From assembly GCA_947561585.1 (NCBI GenBank), contig CANNZV010002592.1:74311-138310 (forward strand): a stretch of DNA of 64,000 nt. The letters run 5' to 3'. Origin of the DNA: Caprella mutica (Eukaryota; Arthropoda; Malacostraca; Amphipoda; Caprellidae). This document shows positions 49,376 through 59,590 of this stretch, piece after piece. How positions within the stretch are numbered: the first letter of the stretch is position 1; every line of letters starts with the position of its first letter. The notes under the pieces are model-generated. The model was not told the origin of the DNA, did no database searches, and saw nothing but the letters and a program-made list of their open reading frames with translations. The position numbers were made by a program, and so were the translations under genes.

Positions 49376-50448
49376 TAACCGTATGCAACCAATAAATTTT
49401 AATTGACGCATAAACATAATTAATCAGTTCAATCTATGTTACTTATAGAACATCTCTTTATTATTAATAGAAACATTATCAATTTATTAACTCAATTCAC
49501 TATAGCAATTAATAGTTCTAATTGACCAAATTAAACCTCTGATTATTTCGCTTAGAACTCTACGGATCGCTTCACATTCTTTTATCGAATTATAATATTC
49601 ATTAAGATATCATTAGCTGTGTTATCTGCTACATTGCTTAGAAATAATTGTATTGGAAAGATCGAATTTACAATTAGAAATATGGAATATAAGTTTGATT
49701 CAGAAAAAATCATCATATTGTTATTCACGTGTACTGAAAAACGTACTAGGATGGAGAACTAAAACACACTGAAATAATTTAAAGATAGTTTATTTAGCCA
49801 TCAACCTGCAGCTTCCTCTCTTTCCTTGTCCATTACCTAATGAGGGATGATTGGTAGATTTGATGGCTGTGAAAGAAAAAATAGATGTTTAAGTTTTGCA
49901 AAGGAAAATTATATAGAGTTTATAGTAGTTTAGAAGGCTTAATTACCCATTATATATATATGTTTAAACAACAGCTCTCTTCAGGAAGTTCTTAGCTAAA
50001 GTTTGTTTAAGTAGCCCAGATATGGAGGGTTTCAACTGACAATCTAAAATGTGGAAAAAGAAGTTGAAAACACAGATCTGTGGCCATAAAATAATTTTTT
50101 CACTAAAAATTTAGATAATTCGAAAACCAATTCGAAAAATCAAAAACACGCTTCCATTGTTTGTAAAGAATCTTGTGGAGAATCGAATGCAAAAAACCGT
50201 AATGTCATAGCTACAAAATTGTAGTATCCATTTATTAATTTACACACTGTTCGAAATTTATTCGAAATTCGAATAACTCGTTTTCTATGGGTCGAATCGA
50301 AAAAATGTCTGGACACAAAAACATCTTAGAATTCATTTTATATGTGTGAACAAAGTTTCACAACTGTAGCTTCAATAATAAAAAAACTTTTCAAAATCTG
50401 GGAACGGTGCCCTTAAATGAAATAATGTTACGGGATATGTACTGTGGT
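49376..50448. other. Intergenic DNA
   Basis: AT-rich; nothing recognised. Confidence 0.5.
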
Positions 50449-50893
50449 ACAAGGAAAACTGCCAGACGGAAACTGCCAAGCAGAAGACCGGCCAGGCGGA
50501 AAACTGCCGAAGCGAAAAACTGCCAGGCGGAAAACTGCCGGCGGAAAACTGCCAGTCACCTACTGGCAATTTAATGACTTTAGTCCATAATGAGGTTTGA
50601 ATTTATTAAAGAAACGTCCGCCCTTATGAAGGAGTTAAGGGGACATTCATTTTTTCTGTGCTAACCACATAGATATTAGATTACTTAATATTCAAAGGAA
50701 AATAATATTCAACAAAGCTTATTACACACACAGTAACCAAACATAAGTATACCCAAAGAAATTGTAATTACCATTTTTAACGTATTTGCTAAGTCACGTA
50801 CATTTTAAATAACTTGCTAAGTTACGTATATAATCTCTTGTTCTTAATTTCCTATTGACTTCAACAATATAGCCTTTTGCTCCACTACGGTCT
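50449..50893 (+). mobile_element. Minisatellite-ended element A, copy 1 (one end)
   Basis: Starts with about eight units of a 15 bp repeat, consensus GGCGGAAAACTGCCA (50,452-50,567). It continues with single-copy DNA homologous, in reverse complement, to 62,370-62,720: GGCAATTTAATGACTTTAGT, CATAATG, ATTCAAAGGAAAATAATATT, AAAGAAATTGTAATTACCAT and ATATAATCTCTTGTTCTTAA all have clear counterparts there. Only one end is present, so this copy is truncated or its far end is decayed. The 65-codon minus frame at 50,372-50,569 is a product of the repeat. Confidence 0.75.
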
Positions 50894-52013
50894 AAGATCA
50901 ATCCTCTTTTAACAGTATTGTGGTTCCAGCTATTGGATTGATGAAAAAAAAAAACACTTCAAAAATCAATCATTTATCTTCCAACAAGATGATACTTCAA
51001 TATTCAGGAATCATTTGTTTATATTTTGGGAGTGAACAGGTTAAAGGTCAAGGTCATTTATAAGCGGTGGCAAAAGTATGCGCTCTATGAGTGCCCATCA
51101 TCTAGTTATTTATTATATTCTCTTTGCCTACCTGTTCTTAAACTATGTCCATCAGTTAAAAAAATAGTTTTTACCAGTTAATAGTACAATAAGAGGCGGA
51201 GAAAAAGAGACTAAGATACAGTTTTTTCGTCTATTGGTTAACGATTTATAAGCATTTGTGGCCTATACTGTATAATGAAGTGTATTACAGTGCTCTGCAA
51301 CCTTCGATGAAGTGGAAGTCAGTTACAAGGTATTTATTCAAAATTATTTATTTTTCTTCAATTTATTCGTTCTTTAATTGGAATCATAAATAGCATTTAT
51401 GTCGAATAGCTTATTTTCTCATTATATTGCGGTCTTCTTCATTACTGATTTAGTCTGTAAATATAAAGTTCATATGCGGACTAAATCCAATTGCTATCAA
51501 AGCAATAGACATTCGATCGGGATTTAACGACGCAGTGAATGTTCGAAATGGGAAATGAAATGAACTGATTTCAGGTGAAACCATCCCATTGTGACCATAT
51601 TAGAATCGGTGTCTTTGGGCTTATTATTATAAGTGTCTATTATTATAGCTTCTCCATTGTTACAGAAAAATTAAATATGGTGAGGTGAAACCATTATGGA
51701 TATTTTCATAATAACCTATTATAAAATTTGTTATAGCCTTAATTTAAAAATAATAATGAAATAATTTATTTTATAGGATATAAACCACAAATCCGTGCTA
51801 TTCGTTTATTTTTCCAATAATTCCATGGTGGGAGTCACTAGCTTCGCATTCAATAATTTGCATTCAATCTGCAATAATTTGGCAGCTCATGCTACCATCA
51901 TTAGCTGCGCATTCAATCTGCAATAACTTAGCAGCTCATGCTACCAATAAGTGACCTGCAGACCATCATCATGCATAAAAGGACACTTATGGAAGCCCAT
52001 CTATAGCCAAGCT
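50894..52013. other. Intergenic DNA
   Basis: No gene. A ~45 bp phrase containing GCATTCAATCTGCAATAA and CAGCTCATGCTACCA occurs twice at 51,855-51,950. Confidence 0.45.
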
Positions 52014-52392
52014 AAAAATAGGAGCAGGTTCGAGGCGGCGGTTAAGAAGATCGGAGTAGGCACAACGGCAGTCAGGGAGCAGTGACAGCGCAGCGTGGGA
52101 GCCAAACTGACTGTTTTGGGAGCTATTTTTACTCCGTCGTAGCTGCGCAGAACTATTTGCCTTGCGCGCTGCCTAACTGCAGATGCACGGCCCTTTTAGC
52201 CACGACTGTAATAATAAATTACTAATATAGCAGTTTTTGCTAAGGAACGCGCATCTTCAGTTAGGCTGTTCAAATAGCCATATAGGAGCAGGTACCCGGA
52301 GTTACGGCGGAGTGGAATTAATTTCCAGAGCGGTCAGTTTGGCTCCAATGCTGCACTCCTACTGCATCCTGACTGCCGTGGTGACTTCTGTC
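52014..52392. repeat. GC-richer inverted pair with GGAGCAGGT ends
   Basis: TAGGAGCAGGT starts at 52,018 and again at 52,295. The segment 52,045-52,145, read in reverse complement (CGACGGAGT...CAGTCAGTTTGGCTCC...CTGACTGCCGTTGTG), resembles 52,310-52,385 (CGGCGGAGT...GGTCAGTTTGGCTCCAATGC...CTGACTGCCGTGGTG) at roughly three of four positions. It is therefore an inverted pair of related sequences, likely two copies or two arms of a non-autonomous transposon. No coding frame is convincing. Confidence 0.5.
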
Positions 52393-53092
52393 ATTCAGGA
52401 AAATTACTGAAGACCATCTACACGCCTCACAGAAAGTTTTTGTAGACCATTCACAGGCCTCTCTCCAGATCTTTTAATAGTGTTTTGACGAAGTAATTTT
52501 GTCTTCATGTTATCAGTATCAACAGCCTTATTGACTTCGTGTCAATGGCACGAGAGATGGGAAATTAGGTAATTGAATATTCGGTATGTTTGATGAATAA
52601 ATTTCAACATAGATAAAAATAGTTTTATACACTATTTACTAAAATGACTGATAATGTTATTATGTTATAAAATTTACAGCCTATTTCTCAGTATACCTAA
52701 AGCTAGTACAATCGATCAAATACCCAACAGTAGCGTACACTAATTATCGTAAAGGTGTTGACAGTGGGTATGCCTTTTCCTAATGGGAAGAAACATGTGA
52801 ACTGCAATTAACTCGCATAAAGAAAATTGATGTAAACTACATGAGGGAAATATTTGTTTAAACATATTGTAGGGAGAAAATTGTATCAAATTAAATTTTA
52901 TAGTAACCATTTACTAAACAGTAAGCATGTTCCATGTTCATGACCAAAATATATTTAACAGAATTACAAAAAAGTAAATGACTGAACTTTGCATAACAGC
53001 TCAAGTTATAATAATGTAATTAGAGCGGAACAGTAGTGAGAAATTGGTTATCACAAGTACTATTTCCTAAAATCACAATAATTGATTAAAAT
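52393..53092. other. Intergenic DNA
   Basis: Nothing recognised. Confidence 0.5.
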
Positions 53093-53237
53093 GGTATGTT
53101 CCGAGTTATCGAGACTGTTCCGCAATATCGATCATATAATGAAAACGTGTAAAATAAAAGTTAAATATTAATTGTTTTCGTATACTTTTTCTTATTACGG
53201 AAATGTGAACCCATACAACAATTTAGTGAAACGTTAC
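53093..53237. mobile_element. MITE, 'GTAAGTTCC' family, decayed
   Basis: The left arm is clear (ATGTTCCGAGTTATCGAGAC then TGTTCCGCAATATCGATCAT). The right arm is poorly preserved (GGAAATGTGAACCCATACAA ... AACGTTACC). Confidence 0.5.
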
Positions 53238-53413
53238 CACATTTCATTATTACACAAAAGATTTGAAAACATACTTCTATAAAAAGTTATTCTGGTCATT
53301 CATGTTATTTTGTCTATTCTTCGTCTTTGAAAGAGTGTAAAATAAATACAACATATAACTAAATGTTAAATCAATTTCATTCCCACTGAAAATTAAGGTA
53401 GGATGAGTAAAAG

Positions 53414-54468
53414 GTGGCTGGAGCAACGACAAAACTCCACACAATAAAAGCACTATTGACAAAAGCTATACGACAAAAGCCCACACCGACAAAAGCCCAC
53501 ACCAACAAAAGCCCACACTGGCAAAAAGCCCACACCGACAAATGCCCACACCGACAAAAGCCCACACCAACAAAAGCCCACACTGACAAAAAGCCCACAC
53601 CGACAAATGCCCACACCAACAAATGCCCACACCGACAAAAGCCCGCACCGACAAAAACAAAATTAGAATTACTGCAATATAAATAATCCATATATGTAAA
53701 GTTGGACGAATAATAATTAAACAGTTTTCTTTCTACGGAATCATTTTAAATTTGTATTATGCACCAAATTAGGGCGCTGCTGTCGCAGAACTTAACTTTA
53801 AAACACTTTAATTTATGTTCCAAATTTTAGTATTTGGTCAGACGTCAGATAACCAGCAGACGTCTTGTTCAGTTGTCATGTAGGATAACTGATCGAAAGG
53901 TCATACATCAGCCTCTGTAGACTTTGCTAGCTATAGTCTTAGATTCTATAGCCAATTGTTCTTCGTAAATACTTTATTTGGCTACAATAATTTATGTATG
54001 CCCCATATACATGTGTAATTAGTCAATTAGTATGGTTGTTGATGTCCTGAATACAGATTTTATTCTAATTTTACATCAAACCGTGGAGCAACAGTTATGC
54101 ATGTAACTTTAAAAATATTTTGTACTTGTAACGAAAACCTACAATTTATTTTTATTTACTTGCTGTTTCCATAGTCTATTGTTTTAAATTAGGTTTTGCT
54201 TGCGACAACAGCGCCCTACTTTAGGGCATAACACAAATTTACAATGAAAACTGTTAAACTTATATCTTCCTCCGTTCCAACTTTACACATATGGAATATT
54301 TATATTGCAGGAATACTAATTTTATTTTCGTCGGTGTGGGCTTTTGTCGGTGTGGGCTTTTTTTCGGTGAAGGCTTTTGTCGTATGGGCTTTTGACGCTA
54401 GGCCTTATTAACGCTAGGGATTTTGTCGTGTGGGCTTTTGTCACCCTTTCGAAGTGGCCCTATTCAAT
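53414..54468. mobile_element. Fold-back element B with minisatellite arms
   Basis: Left arm: about twelve units of a 16 bp repeat (CGACAAAAGCCCACAC, 53,430-53,655), then unique DNA starting AAAATTAGAATTACTGCAAT and reaching AGGGCGCTGCTGTCGC. The right arm is the inverse: unique DNA from GCGACAACAGCGCCCT to ATTGCAGGAATACTAATTTT, then units of GTGTGGGCTTTTGTCG up to about 54,458. The unique part of the arms is ~170 bp with many matches and a few indels. The ~350 bp loop (53.82-54.17 kb) shows no gene. This is the architecture of fold-back transposons. The overlapping frames at 53,277-53,691 on both strands are repeat artefacts. Confidence 0.82.
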
Positions 54469-54712
54469 CTTCTGTGAATCTATGGCTTAAATATAACATT
54501 CTTTCAATACAAGATTGGTCTAACTTCTCTTTCACTCTGTACATCGGAATAACATACAGATAATAAAAACACGTGTAATGCAATATTAATTCCCACAAAA
54601 ATCATGTAGCAACAAAAAACATCACCTGTTCCGTCAGGTAATTAATTAACATATAATTTTGTTCTGAATTGATATAAATTTTGTGATAGAATGACATGAA
54701 CCTGTTGAAATG

Positions 54713-54865
54713 GGGTTAGTTACGAGTTATTGGACAGTATCAGTATCTCGATAATACAGTAGGATGAACTGTACCTCAATAACACGAGTTAAATTATAAT
54801 TATTATACATTTTTTTCATGAATGTTCATAAATGTGAAAGCGCTCGATAACTCGTAATTTACCTG
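54713..54865. mobile_element. MITE, 'GTAAGTTCC' fold-back family
   Basis: Left end GGTTAGTTACGAGTTATTGG; right end AAGCGCTCGATAACTCGTAA then TTTACC, its inverted counterpart. Confidence 0.68.
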
Positions 54866-54877
54866 ATAATGCAACAC

Positions 54878-55041
54878 AGTAAGTCGAAATGAGTCGAAAG
54901 AGTCATGTCATGAGTCGATATACTCGGGTATTGAATCAATAGATTCAAGTCATGAGTCGATAGAGTTGAGTTATGAGTAGATAGTGTAAAGTAATGAGTT
55001 GATAGAGTTGAGTCATGAGTCGATTGAGTCGAGTCATGAGT
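54878..55041. repeat. 21 bp satellite, left part
   Basis: Units of 21 bp, consensus TCATGAGTCGATAGAGTCGAG, increasingly regular toward the right. The array continues at 61,368 on the far side of the retrotransposon, so the element inserted into it. The last five bases, TGAGT (55,037-55,041), form the target duplication. Confidence 0.88.
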
Positions 55042-56440
55042 TGAGAAATTTAAATGAAAAGTATTAAACTTTAGTTTTAATTTTAAATAATTCTTTTAAT
55101 TTTGACTTAAAAAATTGTTGTATATAATTGTACCAGTATGGGGGATATTAAAACAGAATTTAATTAATCATATAATTTTAACTAATATTATTGTTGCGAG
55201 CACATGAATGGACGATAGGGGCTACAACTCTATCACTGCGAAAACGAGGAATGTTGCCGCAAAAACCCCTCACAGCACGAAAGATAGAGAATCCGCCCGG
55301 TCTCTGCACATGTACTGGCCTACGCACTGATGTGGCTGTAAATTTAAAGGGCACGTTAGATTCAGTCAAACTAAATAGGTAATCGAGAACTTTAGATTTA
55401 AATAAAGAAATTCAGTTAAAAAAATTAAATTACAAAGGACTTAGGAATTGAAGATTAAAATAGTTCGGTAGTGATAATTTCTAGATTAGCAGGTATATAT
55501 ATTTTATCAAATTAAACGAAGTAAGTATATGAAAAGGTACGTATCTATGAAAAGGTACGTATCTATGAAAAGGTAAGTATCTATGAAAAGGTAAGTATCT
55601 ATGAAAAGGTAAGTATCTATGAAAAGGTAAGTATCTATGAAAAGGTAAGTATCTATGAAAAGGTAAGTATCTATGAAAAGGCAAGTATCTATGAAAAGGT
55701 AAGTATCTATGAAAAGGTAAGTATCTATGAAAAGGTAAGTATCTAAGTAAAGGTAAGTATCTAAGTAAAGGTAAGTATCTAAGTAAAGGTAAGTATCTAA
55801 GTAAAGGTAAGTATCTAAGTAAAGGTAAGTATCTAAGTAAAGGTAAGTATCTAAGTAAAGGTAAGTATCTAAGTAAAGGTAAGTAAATAATTAAATAGTA
55901 AGGAAATCCTAATGGAAAATCTAAATTTTGGTCTTGCGGAATAGTTTAATATCAAAGCACAGTATATAGGTTCGTAACGGTAATGAGGAGTTTACTCTAA
56001 GTGAAATTATAATGGTAATAAGTTTTACCAAGGTATGTAAAGTATTGTAATCTGCAGTTAAAAGGGGACGGGTATTTACACATCTTAGTGTCTCATCATC
56101 TCAGCGTTGGTAATAGGTAACGCTACGAGTTTCTCCATATCCAAGTCTATAGGGTAGACTTGATTCACTCTAGTTTTGTAGGGAATTATAGTGCACTCAT
56201 ACTTAGTGACAACTTTGTAGAAAGGACAATCCTCGGAGTGTTCACTTTACACCTGTTGTCCTAGTGGATGATGGAAGCTGACTGCTGATAGACTTGAGAC
56301 AGGGATTAAAATATACATGGGGAGAGCAAACTGAAGGCAGTGGTGCACATTTTAATAATTTAACTTTTTACGAACCATGTAAATTATGCCAAAACTGCTA
56401 ATTTCGAATTTGCTCTCATTGAAATTAAATATTTTAGACA
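55042..56440 (-). repeat. 3' LTR of the BEL/Pao-type element (1,399 bp)
   Basis: Direct repeat of 59,591-61,367. In plus orientation it starts TG(AGAAATTTAAATG) and ends TTAGACA, the canonical TG...CA. Outside the internal array only about eleven substitutions from the other LTR are visible, around 1%. It contains an 18 bp tandem array (55,521-55,883, ~20 units): the first part has unit GGTAAGTATCTATGAAAA and the last eight units have GGTAAGTATCTAAGTAAA. As gag is on the minus strand, this is the 3' LTR. The 63-codon frames near 55,180-55,380 occur on both strands of both LTRs and are not taken as genes. Confidence 0.92.
55521..55883 (+). repeat. 18 bp splice-donor-like array, 3' LTR (~20 units)
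   Basis: Tandem units of 18 bp: two GGTACGTATCTATGAAAA-type units first, then GGTAAGTATCTATGAAAA, then eight GGTAAGTATCTAAGTAAA. Each unit contains AAGGTAAGTAT on the plus strand, which matches the metazoan 5' splice-site consensus AG/GTAAGTAT and is complementary to the 5' end of U1 snRNA at nearly all positions. On the retrotransposon's own sense strand it reads ATACTTACCTT. Confidence 0.93.
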
Positions 56441-56878
56441 CTCCGCCAGAGGGATTTGTTTTCAAAATTGAAAACAAATAAGGTATCCTTAACAAAACAC
56501 TTAACTGAACTTGAATATTGAATTTTCATTAATAACCAAGTAAGGAGTTTCTTAGTAAGCAACACCCTAAAATTTATAAACTCAGAACAAAGTACCTAGA
56601 GAGAGAGGTAAGAAAAAAACTAAATATAGAATTTATTCTAAATAACTTTAGAATTTATATAGACTCATAACAACGATAGAAGAAATTATTAAATAGAATT
56701 TATTCTAAATAAATTTTTAAAATTTGTATAAACTTAGTAGAACAACGAATAAAAGGAAACAATAAATGTAGAATTCATTGTAAATAACCTTTTTAAAATA
56801 TACAAACTCAGAACAAAGAACAATAATTACATACAATATTTACAAGTGAAAGGAGAACAAATTAATCTCATTTACCTA
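56441..56878 (-). other. Retrotransposon 3' untranslated region with ~70 bp repeats
   Basis: Non-coding interior between the pol remnant and the 3' LTR. It holds about three to four imperfect units of ~67-75 bp with the phrase TAGAATTTATTCTAAATAA (starts near 56,627, 56,694 and 56,769) and ACTCAGAACAAAG. A purine-rich priming tract next to the LTR is weak: the minus strand reads CTGGCGGAG just before the LTR. Confidence 0.6.
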
Positions 56879-57367
56879 TTAAGATCCCTTAGCACACCTC
56901 TTTTTTTTCACCCTTTTAACTGTAGAAAAAAGCGCGAGAAAGTTAATCTTAGGTGGTAGTTCCTTCATAACTACATATACCCCTATTTGTCTCAATTCCT
57001 CATGAGTATGGTGAACTAACGACAATGCAAGAGTACTATCGTGAGATAAGAGCAAAGGGAGGTTATTATATTCTTTCATTTTGCATTTCACTCTGAAAAG
57101 GCAGTCATTGTCGATTTGTAAGTTTAATTTCATGCCTAAATCTGGAACCTTCAATCCACCTTTCCTAGTCAAATATTGAATGACTTCGGGGAGGTTCATC
57201 TTTTGGTCGAAGCAAAATATGCAATTGAGCGACATTTCAGGGTTTTCACACCATTTTACTCGTGGGTATATATCAATTATACCAAGTAGTTTTCTTCCCG
57301 AAACTACATCATCGTACATTCTAAGCCCTCCGTTTATGTTACTAAGCTTCCCCAAATTTGCGTCCAT
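56879..57367 (-). pseudogene. pol remnant: integrase zinc-binding (H2C2-like) region
   Basis: A 162-codon frame downstream of gag-protease on the same strand. From about residue 85, IDNDCLFRVKCKM, then LLLSHDSTLALSLVHHTHEE and LRQIGVYVVMKEL, followed by STVKRVKKKRC, follows the order of the BEL/Pao integrase H2C2 domain (DxxGLLRVGGR, HPxxLPxxHxLTxLLIxHxHxxxxHxG, RxxVRxVxxxCxxC). The second Cys is absent and the frame ends before the DDE core. Residues 1-80 are unassigned pol sequence. No RT or RNase H motif is present. It likely results from a large internal deletion. An ATG start at 57,367 is available, but the piece may never be translated alone. Confidence 0.6.
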
Positions 57368-57459
57368 ATATGTTTCGATATCGTAAGGTTTTGCACACTG
57401 TGTTCAATTTCAGATGTATTCAGCGTAAAAGGAATTTTAATGTGACTGTAGTCATCTCT

Positions 57460-59505
57460 CTACACATTAGTTAGCAAGTAATCTGTACTGATATTTTCTA
57501 GAGTTTCGGTGCTACAGTCATATACTCTCAAATCAATGTCTAAAAAAGTATTGCATTGTACATTCAAATCGATATCCGTCACACTATCGAATTTATCTGA
57601 AGTCACATCATTGTCAACAATGTTACAATTTTGTTCGTCAATTTCATTCTCTGAAAAGGAAATAAATTTATCAGCCCCCGAATTCCTACGGGATTCACAG
57701 GAATCTAAAAACTTTACATTTTCAAGCATCACCTCAGTGTCACCTGAAAATATCACACCCAGTGGACTGTCTATGAATGATGATGGTTTACGTTCGCTTC
57801 CAAATTTAACATATCTAAGTGGTAATAAGTAGTCAGACTCTGTGCCTAGTATCATACTAATGTTCTCAATAATATTAGGGCTATTCTTAGCTATTCCCTG
57901 ATCGGCAATATTGTATCCCCTCATAGAGAATTGTTTCACCAATTCGGACATTCCCGTTACATTAAATGACAAGTCGATAGAGGGTAAACATATGGCAAAA
58001 ATTTCCTCGACTTTACCACTTATAATCATAGGTATCTTAACAGTTTTCGTTCTCAATGTCCTCTGTGAATTTATACCCTGAATTGTTATTTCGGTTTTCC
58101 CAACTACCTGGAGTTTCAAATCCCTAGATACTCCTTCGAGAATGAAATTCTTTTGGCACCCTCCATCCTTCAAAATCCTTATATTTTCCATGTCGTTGTT
58201 TGTCCCTATAATATTGCACGTAAAGGTAGGAAGCATTATGGAATTCGAGGACCCACCAGGAAATGCTTGAACTACTGATGACATGGAATTGTATTTTGGT
58301 TTCTCTTCAACTTTAGATCTCAAACATAAAAAAGACATATGATCACCTTCACATTCTCTACACTTTGAATGAAATGTAAAAGTACAATTTTTTGTTTCGT
58401 GATTGTTGAATGAGCATTTGCTACATCCTTTAATAGCTTTCAATTTCTCTACTTTCCTATAAGGAGTAACGTAATTAGGACATTTATGCATTTCGTGGTT
58501 GGCCTCTTTCCCGTCATATGAACATAAGTTACATGTTCGGTATCTAGTTTTAGGTTTTACATTCGCCGCAAAAACTTTAGTAGAAGATTCTTTGTAATCT
58601 ACCCCTGCAGCTTTCGAAAAGTTATTATGGGATTTATTTATGCTACGCAAATACCTCTCCGTCGCGTCAAACATGTTAGTCTCAATTTGGTTTAGATTCG
58701 GCTTGTTACAATTTGTCATCTGAATTAAATTACTCTGAAAGTTATCGTTCATGCCAAACCAAATAAAGTAAGTTAAAACTGTATCAATTGAAATATCTAA
58801 TGATCGGAAACTACTAATTATTGTACGCATATCCCCAATAAAATTATAGGGATCGGAACCTAAACCAAGTTTTAAACTAGTTAATCTTTTTATTGCAGCA
58901 TATTGTTGGGTTAATTTAGAAGCGAATGCATCGGACAATAATTGTTTAGCCGTCTCGTAGTTTCTACTATTAATATCTAGCGACTCTATCAAAGAACTAG
59001 GGGATCCCTTCAGTTGGTTCTTTAAATAAATGAACTTTTCGAAACTCGTTAAGTTATGCTTGTCAATAATGCTTTCGAAATTATGAAAGAATTTTTCGAG
59101 AGATTCTTTTTCTAAGTTACTGAAAGTAGGTAAGGGTACATCAGGTAATTTTAATTTTTGACCATGTATATTAGACTGAAAACCATTTGTGTTATTAGTC
59201 TGTCGCGGTCGCTCAGTTTTAAGTTTATTTAATGTAAGAATTATTCTATCTTCATAAGATTCTATACTCTCGTATTCTTTATCCACAACGCCATCTTCAG
59301 ATTTTATAGACACCAGATACTCTATAAGAGACTTATTAAGTAATTTAATTTCTGTGTCAAGAGACTCTAATCGACCAATATTTAAGTTTTTAGCATGATC
59401 TTCAAGATTGTCATAATTTTCGTCAATCTGATTACAGATACGAGTTATACGCTGCCGAACATAAGTCCTAGTTTTCACAGCGGTGTCATATTCGGATTTA
59501 TTCAT
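57460..59505 (-). CDS. Gag-protease polyprotein of BEL/Pao-type retrotransposon
   Basis: Single intact frame of 681 codons; the ATG lies ~85 bases downstream of the 5' LTR. Residues 1-100: charged, coiled-coil-like. About 117-290: the gag region typical of Pao elements (LPDVPLPTFSNLEKESLEKF then FHNF, later FIYLKNQLKGSPSSLIESL), usually called DUF1759. About 325-394: Cys/His clusters (CNLC, CSKC, CRECEGDHMSFLC), zinc-finger-like, for RNA binding. About 425-590: retropepsin-like DUF1758 domain with ILKDGGCQKNFI, where the catalytic motif is DGG rather than the usual D(S/T)G, and the late block DSPLGVIFSG (usually LGWVLSG). The rest is acidic and unassigned. The frame is intact, so a capsid protein could still be made. 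It would act in cytoplasmic particle assembly and packaging. The missing polymerase must come from elsewhere. Confidence 0.88.
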   Translation of the reverse strand: MNKSEYDTAVKTRTYVRQRITRICNQIDENYDNLEDHAKNLNIGRLESLDTEIKLLNKSLIEYLVSIKSEDGVVDKEYESIESYEDRIILTLNKLKTERPRQTNNTNGFQSNIHGQKLKLPDVPLPTFSNLEKESLEKFFHNFESIIDKHNLTSFEKFIYLKNQLKGSPSSLIESLDINSRNYETAKQLLSDAFASKLTQQYAAIKRLTSLKLGLGSDPYNFIGDMRTIISSFRSLDISIDTVLTYFIWFGMNDNFQSNLIQMTNCNKPNLNQIETNMFDATERYLRSINKSHNNFSKAAGVDYKESSTKVFAANVKPKTRYRTCNLCSYDGKEANHEMHKCPNYVTPYRKVEKLKAIKGCSKCSFNNHETKNCTFTFHSKCRECEGDHMSFLCLRSKVEEKPKYNSMSSVVQAFPGGSSNSIMLPTFTCNIIGTNNDMENIRILKDGGCQKNFILEGVSRDLKLQVVGKTEITIQGINSQRTLRTKTVKIPMIISGKVEEIFAICLPSIDLSFNVTGMSELVKQFSMRGYNIADQGIAKNSPNIIENISMILGTESDYLLPLRYVKFGSERKPSSFIDSPLGVIFSGDTEVMLENVKFLDSCESRRNSGADKFISFSENEIDEQNCNIVDNDVTSDKFDSVTDIDLNVQCNTFLDIDLRVYDCSTETLENISTDYLLTNV

Positions 59506-59572
59506 TTCAAGTTAGTAAATGAGGTGAACCCCGGACCCACGAAACCAAACCGAGCCCCAAATCGTTACCCCG

Positions 59573-59590
59573 TCCCCATACTGGCCACCA
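59573..59590 (-). promoter_or_regulatory. Putative tRNA primer-binding site
   Basis: Directly next to the 5' LTR, the minus strand reads TGGTGGCCAGTATGGGGA. It starts with TGG as required to pair with the CCA end of a tRNA, with no spacer. The matching tRNA would end in TCCCCATACTGGCCACCA; I cannot identify which tRNA that is. Confidence 0.6.

Noticed and set aside
53277..53691. Frames of 60-104 codons on both strands
   Set aside because: They are produced by the 16 bp minisatellite, which yields periodic peptides (FVGVGFCRCG, KPTPTKAHT) in several frames at once.
55178..55382. 63-codon frames on both strands, conserved in both LTRs (also 59,727-59,931)
   Set aside because: The LTRs are ~99% identical, so conservation carries no information, and both strands are open in the same region.
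55481..55684. 67-codon minus-strand frame with PFHRYL repeats
   Set aside because: Translation of the 18 bp array.
55521..55883. CRISPR-like array
   Set aside because: Units are directly adjacent without unique spacers, and the context is a eukaryotic retrotransposon LTR.
56441..56460. Polypurine tract of the retrotransposon
   Set aside because: Only a short CTGGCGGAG lies next to the LTR; too weak to annotate as a separate site.
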